Of a stretch of 64,000 bases of DNA, positions 59,389 through 64,000 are shown piece after piece. Where the stretch lies: contig CM039504.1 of NCBI GenBank assembly GCA_022432975.1, positions 2,081,459-2,145,458 of the forward strand, given 5' to 3'. Made by a program: the position numbers and the translations under genes. The notes beneath the pieces are model-generated. The model searched no databases. It was not told where the DNA came from and was given only the letters and a program-made list of their open reading frames with translations. This DNA is from Begonia masoniana (Eukaryota; Streptophyta; Magnoliopsida; Cucurbitales; Begoniaceae). Numbering within the stretch: the stretch's first letter is position 1; each line of letters starts with the position of its first letter.

Positions 59389-59600
59389 TAACTGGTTGGC
59401 CAGCGTGTCCATGCCGTTGGGAGAAAGGGCATTATAAGCAGAAGAAGAGATGCGAGGAGAGTGTGAATTGTCTGTTATCATTTCTGTTAGTTCGTCCTTA
59501 TTTTCATTTCCTGAAATTTCTGTTCCTTTTTTTCTTCGGTAAGACATTATTGTGAGAATATATCTGAGCATCTCCATCCACTCCTAGCATTCTCACAACA
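59272..59600 (+). repeat. 3' LTR of the gypsy element
   Basis: 329 bases, about 98% identical to the 5' LTR. Confidence 0.97.
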
Positions 59601-59605
59601 CATAA

Positions 59606-60505
59606 AACAGATCGATTTGCCAAAGATTGGATGCTACAAGTTCTTAAAAAAATAGACTTTGTTTTCATCAAGAAAGTGGTGCAAACACACCTGAAATCGT
59701 GGTGGGACAGCACCAAAGGAATCTGAAAAGTTCGGAGAACTACTTTAAAAAGAACATAATTTGAGCAGAAGATTAAACGTTTCTGTTTTCCTATTTATTT
59801 TCCATTTATCGATCCATTAAACCTAACGAGAAACACCCTTCTGTTTCATGTTTTTGGTTTAAAAGACAAGTTTGTTCCTCGTTACCCTGATATTATGCTA
59901 ACCAAACTCCTCGAGTTCTTGTAGAAAGCTATTCTATTAGTTAACTTTTCTTAAAACAGATTATATTAGCTTAATTAATCAAATCCAACAGTAGTCAGGG
60001 TGATAGCCTAAGATTTATCATAGCAGAAACAGACATAAATAAATGAAAAGATCACCTTTAGTTTACCGGTGTATTCTTGGATGAAAGAGGTGCAAAGTGG
60101 AGGCAACTGCAAACACAGGTTGATCAAAAAGTCCTTAACCATTTATTGCCGCTGCAGCATCATCAAGATTCCCATTTTCTGGGCTACCCGTCGTGAAGAA
60201 ATAGGCGTAGCCTCCAAAAGCTCGTGAACCTTGATGATGCTCCACCCGCAAACAGTGGCTGACTCCATTTCTCTACCTAAAAGAAAACTTTCAATCTACG
60301 TTGAGAAAACTGCAGAATACAGGAACCGATCCAGCAAAGTACAGAACAAGAAACGGAGAAAACTAGGTAGATTCTGTAAGTATGGCCGCTTCATGTTGTG
60401 TTGCTCTGTATTCAAAGAAGAGAAGAAAAGAAAACTAGGGTTTTCAAGAATGGGTATGAGGGTTTAGGCTACACTAATATATAGAACTTCACATAGTGGG
60501 ATTGC

Positions 60506-60538
<33 letters not shown>

Positions 60539-60870
60539 CTCTAACAAAGTGATACGATGAAACATGGAAGATGAGTAGAAAACTCTTATGATTCACCAAT
60601 AAAATTATAGAATAATCACAAAATAAACAAGGCTCGAGCTGATGAACCCTTCCACTACTATTATGGATCTCCGTGAAAAATCAATAATTTAGTTGAATTA
60701 TGATTAATCAGTTGATTAACCCAGAGCGAATGAAACAGAAAGCTATAGAAAATGAACACGTTTGTACTTGCCTTTCTCTTTATCGATACACTCAATTAAA
60801 GTTTAAGTTGCATTTTAATGTTTTAGGATTAAATACATTTTCACCACTCCAAAGTATAAGCATGTTTGTT
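59606..60870. other. Intergenic, no firmly supported gene
   Basis: A GA microsatellite (60507-60535) is present. On the minus strand a 41-codon frame (60268-60143) starts MESATVCGWSIIKVHELLEA, after a pyrimidine tract and TTTTAG. It reads like protein but matches no family I know, so it is not called. Confidence 0.4.
60507..60535. repeat. (GA)n microsatellite
   Basis: An uninterrupted AG run of about 29 bases. Confidence 0.95.
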
Positions 60871-60871
60871 T

Positions 60872-60872
<1 letters not shown>

Positions 60873-60900
<28 letters not shown>
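60873..60900. repeat. Poly-T run of 28 bases
   Basis: Uninterrupted T run at the outer left edge of the large palindrome. Confidence 0.95.
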
Positions 60901-60903
<3 letters not shown>

Positions 60904-61860
60904 GTTCAAAGTATTAACTCTAATAAAATAAACTTTAAACTATCAAAAACCTAATAAAAAAACTCTTGACGGTTGACCGATATCCCCCGTTTTGTATTTT
61001 ACACATAGAACGGGAGGAGGGGTGCAAATGTCACGTGGATTATCTTCTTCACTTTATAAATTAATTAAAAAAATATCAAATGATATTCAATTTACTTAAA
61101 AATTTTATCACATGTTCATCACATCATGAGAAGATAATATGAAAATGTTTGTGATTTTATAACACTTGTATGATTTATTCTATTTTTATAAAATAATTGA
61201 CTAAAATTATAATATATCGTATAAGTATTATAAAATCACGAAAATTTTCAGATTATATTTTCATGATGTAGTGAACATGTGGAGAAAATTGTAAGTAAAT
61301 TGAATATCATTTGATATTTTTTAAAATTAATTTATAAAGGTTCCCTTTTATTTTATAATGGTTTCCCTTCACTTTATAAATTAATTTAAAAAATATCAAA
61401 CGATATTCAATTTACTTGAAAATTTTACCACATGTTCACCACATTATGAGAATATAATTTGAAAATTTTCGTGATTTTATAACACTTGTACGATATATTG
61501 TAATTTTAATTAATTATTTTATAAAACAATTATAATAAATCATACAATTGTTATAAAATTACAAAAAAAAAATTTATATTATCTTCCCATGATGATGTGG
61601 TGAACATGTGGTAAAAATGTCAAGTAAATTAAATATCTTTTAATATTTTTTAAAATTAATTTATAAAGTGAAAAATGTAATTCACATGACATTTGTCTCC
61701 TTTAGAATAAAGGATCGTTATAAAAAGAACGGTCGCATGTTCTATGTATAAAATACAGAACGGGGGATATCAGTCAACCATTAGGAATTTTTTTGTTATG
61801 TTTTTAATAATTTAAGCTTTATTTTGTTAAGAATTATACAAATCATACTTTTGAGCTAAC
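60900..61860. repeat. Nested palindromic foldback element (MITE/MULE-like)
   Basis: The outer arms pair: GGTTGACCGATATCCCCCG..TACACATAGAACGGG (60970-61015) matches the reverse complement of 61737-61782 (GTTCTATGTATAAAATACAGAACGGGGGATATCAGTCAACC). Inside lie two tandem copies of a second foldback. CTTCACTTTATAAATTAATT..ATATCAAATGATATTCAATTTACTT (from 61047) with its inverse near 61290-61340 is one copy; the same pattern repeats from 61367 with its inverse near 61620-61675. No coding sequence. Exact ends and target duplication are not resolved. Confidence 0.8.
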
Positions 61861-61869
61861 CCATGTTTT

Positions 61870-62654
61870 TAATTATGATAATTAATAAAAAAAAAAAGAG
61901 CAAAAAGATGGAACAAGAATCTATTAAAGGATAGGTCAGATTAATAGACTAAGTAGGACCCCCGCCGGCCCGCCCACTCAGCCATTATTACAAAACACTA
62001 GGATGCTTTTCTGCCATGGCTAATGGGTATGTGTGTAATGATGGTGATTAAGATAAGATTAAACTAATATCAATCTTATCTAATCAAAATTATATTTTAC
62101 TTAGAGCCAACCTCACCTGATCACCAATTAACAACACTGGGAAACAAGATTATGGGTTATGATTTAGATTAAGATCACTAATATTAAACTCAATCTAAGA
62201 AGACAGATTCAACTGAGTTTGCACTTGTGAGTATCCTCGTACGAACTTTTTCTATTTAATTAAAATATTATTATTTTATTTAATTAACTTTATTAAGTAA
62301 ATTCATTAATTGAGATGGAAGTCTGAGTCCCTTTTGCGGTGGCGGTGGTTGCTTTTACGGTGGACCCAACTGTAAGATGATGCCACGTGTAAAGCAGATC
62401 AACATTTTCTTTTCGGGATCGGCCCATGGCCCACCAAAAGGGTAAGAAAGCCCGTACACGCGGGCTAAGATTATTGTAAGCCGGGCCCACTTGTTTGGTT
62501 CAGATAAACCACCGGCTTTCGATGAACCGGCCAGCCCCGATTGGCTTGGGTTGCCGCGCCCGCGCGCTTCACTGCGATTGATTGTATCAGGAGGAGACCT
62601 CCACTTCGAAAGCCCTAATCTTCTGCTTCTTCATCATCTTCTTCTTCTTCGGCA
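61870..62654. other. Upstream region of ARP5
   Basis: AT-rich until about 62300, then GC-richer promoter and leader with a CTT-rich stretch immediately before the ARP5 start. No other gene is seen. Confidence 0.5.
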
Positions 62655-63691
62655 ATGCCTTTCATATCGAAAATACAGAGGCAATCTGATTATGACTCGT
62701 TCCCTCCCTCCACTCCCATCGTCATTGACAATGGAGCATCTTACTTCCGCATTGGGTACCTGATGGAAATCTGCTTCTTACCATTTTATTAGCTATGATA
62801 ATTCTCTGATTTTCTTCTGAATTCAGCTCCTGTTTCTTATTTTTTATGATTCTTTTAGGTGGGCTGGTGAGTCTGAACCTCGCATTATTTTTCGCAACAT
62901 TGTTCAGAGGCCTCGTCACAAAACCACTGGTACATTTACTTGGCTATTTGTTTTGTCTAATACTTTGGTGCTGTCCGGTTTGTCAGAAACCGCCGGAAAA
63001 TATGATCATCTAATCCTCTGGCGTTTTTTCTTTCCACGAAAATATAGTTAACTAAGCTTACCTTGCTGGAATGAGTTAAACTCCTGGTCTCCCTCCGGCT
63101 TCTGTAATTTTCTATATTTATTTTTGTGCATCGTATGGTATTTCATTCTTTATGGTAATAATGAATGAAACTCAGGCACGTTTTTAAATGAGTTATATGG
63201 TTGTTGGACATCTGAAGTTAATTGGATTTTACTACATAGGTGAAACCGTTACTATGGTTGGTGACCAAGATCCTGGATTGATGAAATATTTTGACTGCAC
63301 ACGCTCTGGACCTCGCTCGGCTTTTGACAGCAATGTTGTATTTCAGTTCGAGATTATGGAATATGTAAGTTGGGTCCAAAAAGTTATTATTTTTTTTTTG
63401 TGTGTGTGAAATTCTAACTTCTTACGCCCTTTTTGATCTTATTGATTGCTTCAACATCGTTTTTGGAAGTACTGAAAACTAAAGCTTAAATTTTCTGATG
63501 AAAATTGAAGGGAAACTTGGCAAGAAGGATTAACATATACTTAGATAACACAAATTTACAAATAATGTTGTGCAGTTGTTTTTACTACTTGTCTGTAATT
63601 TTTAATGTCAAGTATTGGCTCATTCAATGTTTCCATTCTTCTCTAGATTCTTGACTTTGGGTTTGACCGCCTTGGAGCAAATGGATCACAG
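62655..63691 (+). CDS. ARP5: Actin-related protein 5 (INO80-complex subunit), 5' part
   Basis: Exons 62655-62755, 62859-62929, 63240-63364 and 63647-63691 join in phase. The gene continues past the window end. The product starts MPFISKIQRQSDYDSFPP, then IVIDNGASYFRIGWAGESEPR (actin-fold phosphate-1 region), IFRNIVQRPRHKTTGETVT, VGDQDPGLMKYFDCTRSGPRS, FDSNVVFQFEIMEY and ILDFGFDRLGANGSQ. This matches plant ARP5 and not actin, ARP4 or ARP6. ARP5 acts in the nucleus in the INO80 chromatin-remodelling complex; the Arabidopsis protein is needed for DNA-damage tolerance and normal growth. The start is fixed by the conserved N-terminus. The visible part is intact. Confidence 0.93.
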
Positions 63692-64000
63692 GTAACGACC
63701 AGATTTTGCATGATTAATATTCTCTTTGATCTATTATTTCACGTCACCATCAGAAGACTCTGAAAATTTGGTGATTTTTCTGACATGATTTGGCATTACT
63801 GAGTTGCTAGTTGTAACTGAATACGACACATATATATTTAGACCAGTCTAATTATTTTTTTCCTCTGGTAGCAATATTTCTGATTTGCACTTTCACTAAC
63901 TAGTTGTTTGGATCTTACTAAACATTCTATTTTGTAGTTATGTATGAATGTGTGTTTTTGTTTGTGTTTACAAATTGTTTTCTTGATTTCATTGCTTTTG

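Larger units (their letters stand above)
54267..59600 (+). mobile_element. Ty3/gypsy chromovirus (Reina-like), young, full-length
   Basis: Two 329-bp LTRs (54267-54595, 59272-59600) differ at about 7 positions. A perfect 5-base target duplication CATAA flanks the element (54262-54266, 59601-59605). The primer site TGGTATCAGAGC begins at 54598 and a purine tract (GAGGGGGAGGA) ends just before the right LTR. Gag, protease, reverse transcriptase, RNase H, integrase and a chromodomain follow in order. Length 5.33 kb and short LTRs suit the Reina group. Several stops and one frameshift interrupt the polyprotein, so this copy is not autonomous as it stands. Confidence 0.96.

Noticed and set aside
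1..64000. tRNA, rRNA, CRISPR or bacterial operon signals
   Set aside because: No tRNA cloverleaf, rRNA core or spaced short-repeat array was recognised. The Met-tRNA-like words are retrotransposon primer sites.

Overview
This is nuclear DNA from a flowering plant, most likely a core eudicot. The evidence is spliceosomal introns with AT-rich sequence and GT..AG borders, plant-only gene families (GNOM-type ARF-GEF, AHL, RTFL/DEVIL, suberin-type GPAT, SUPERMAN-like zinc finger), and plant Ty1/copia and Ty3/gypsy retrotransposons with initiator-Met tRNA primer sites. I cannot name the species. No prokaryotic or organellar segment is visible.

Left part (1-25 kb), mostly genes: an RCC1-repeat protein (302-5713, +) converges on a tropinone-reductase-like SDR (8496-6639, -), with an imperfect 185-base hairpin between them. 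A SUPERMAN-like repressor (11460-10762, -) is followed by an ARF-GEF of the GNOM type (14164-19213, +), a VTI12-like v-SNARE (20106-21913, +), a 171-bp tandem repeat (22.5-23.1 kb) and an AT-hook AHL protein (24145-25089, +). The ARF-GEF and the v-SNARE both belong to endomembrane traffic, but nothing shows that their adjacency is functional.

Middle part (27-42 kb): a broken thaumatin-like gene fragment (27.2-27.6 kb) precedes a 2-oxoglutarate/Fe(II) dioxygenase. Its first three exons lie at 28142-29142 and its last exon at 40945-41196. The 11.8-kb third intron holds a nest of copia retrotransposons: an old minus-strand element whose LTRs are at 29.3-30.1 and 40.0-40.7 kb, a younger one inside it at 33.2-37.9 kb, and the 5' piece of a third at 37.9-39.6 kb. 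The four exons join in phase to 365 codons, and the last exon carries the third iron ligand and the co-substrate-binding Arg/Ser, so the gene may still be functional.

Right part (42-64 kb): a GPAT5/7-like acyltransferase (42545-44759, +) has a foldback repeat in its intron. A RING-H2 ubiquitin ligase (45243-46265, +) has its stop codon inside the first bases of a 1.47-kb defective copia insertion. Next come an RTFL/DEVIL small-peptide gene (50194-49943, -), a solo LTR/TRIM piece (53.8 kb), a young 5.33-kb gypsy chromovirus with intact target-site duplication but a broken reading frame (54267-59600, +), a nested palindromic repeat (60.9-61.9 kb), and the first four exons of actin-related protein 5 (62655 onward, +), which runs off the window.

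I found no convincing new multi-gene system. The most notable items are gene/transposon junctions: the dioxygenase with a transposon-filled intron, the LTR-supplied stop codon of the RING gene, and several inverted-repeat structures that could be small-RNA sources. Exon borders were placed by eye from splice consensus, phase and family conservation.
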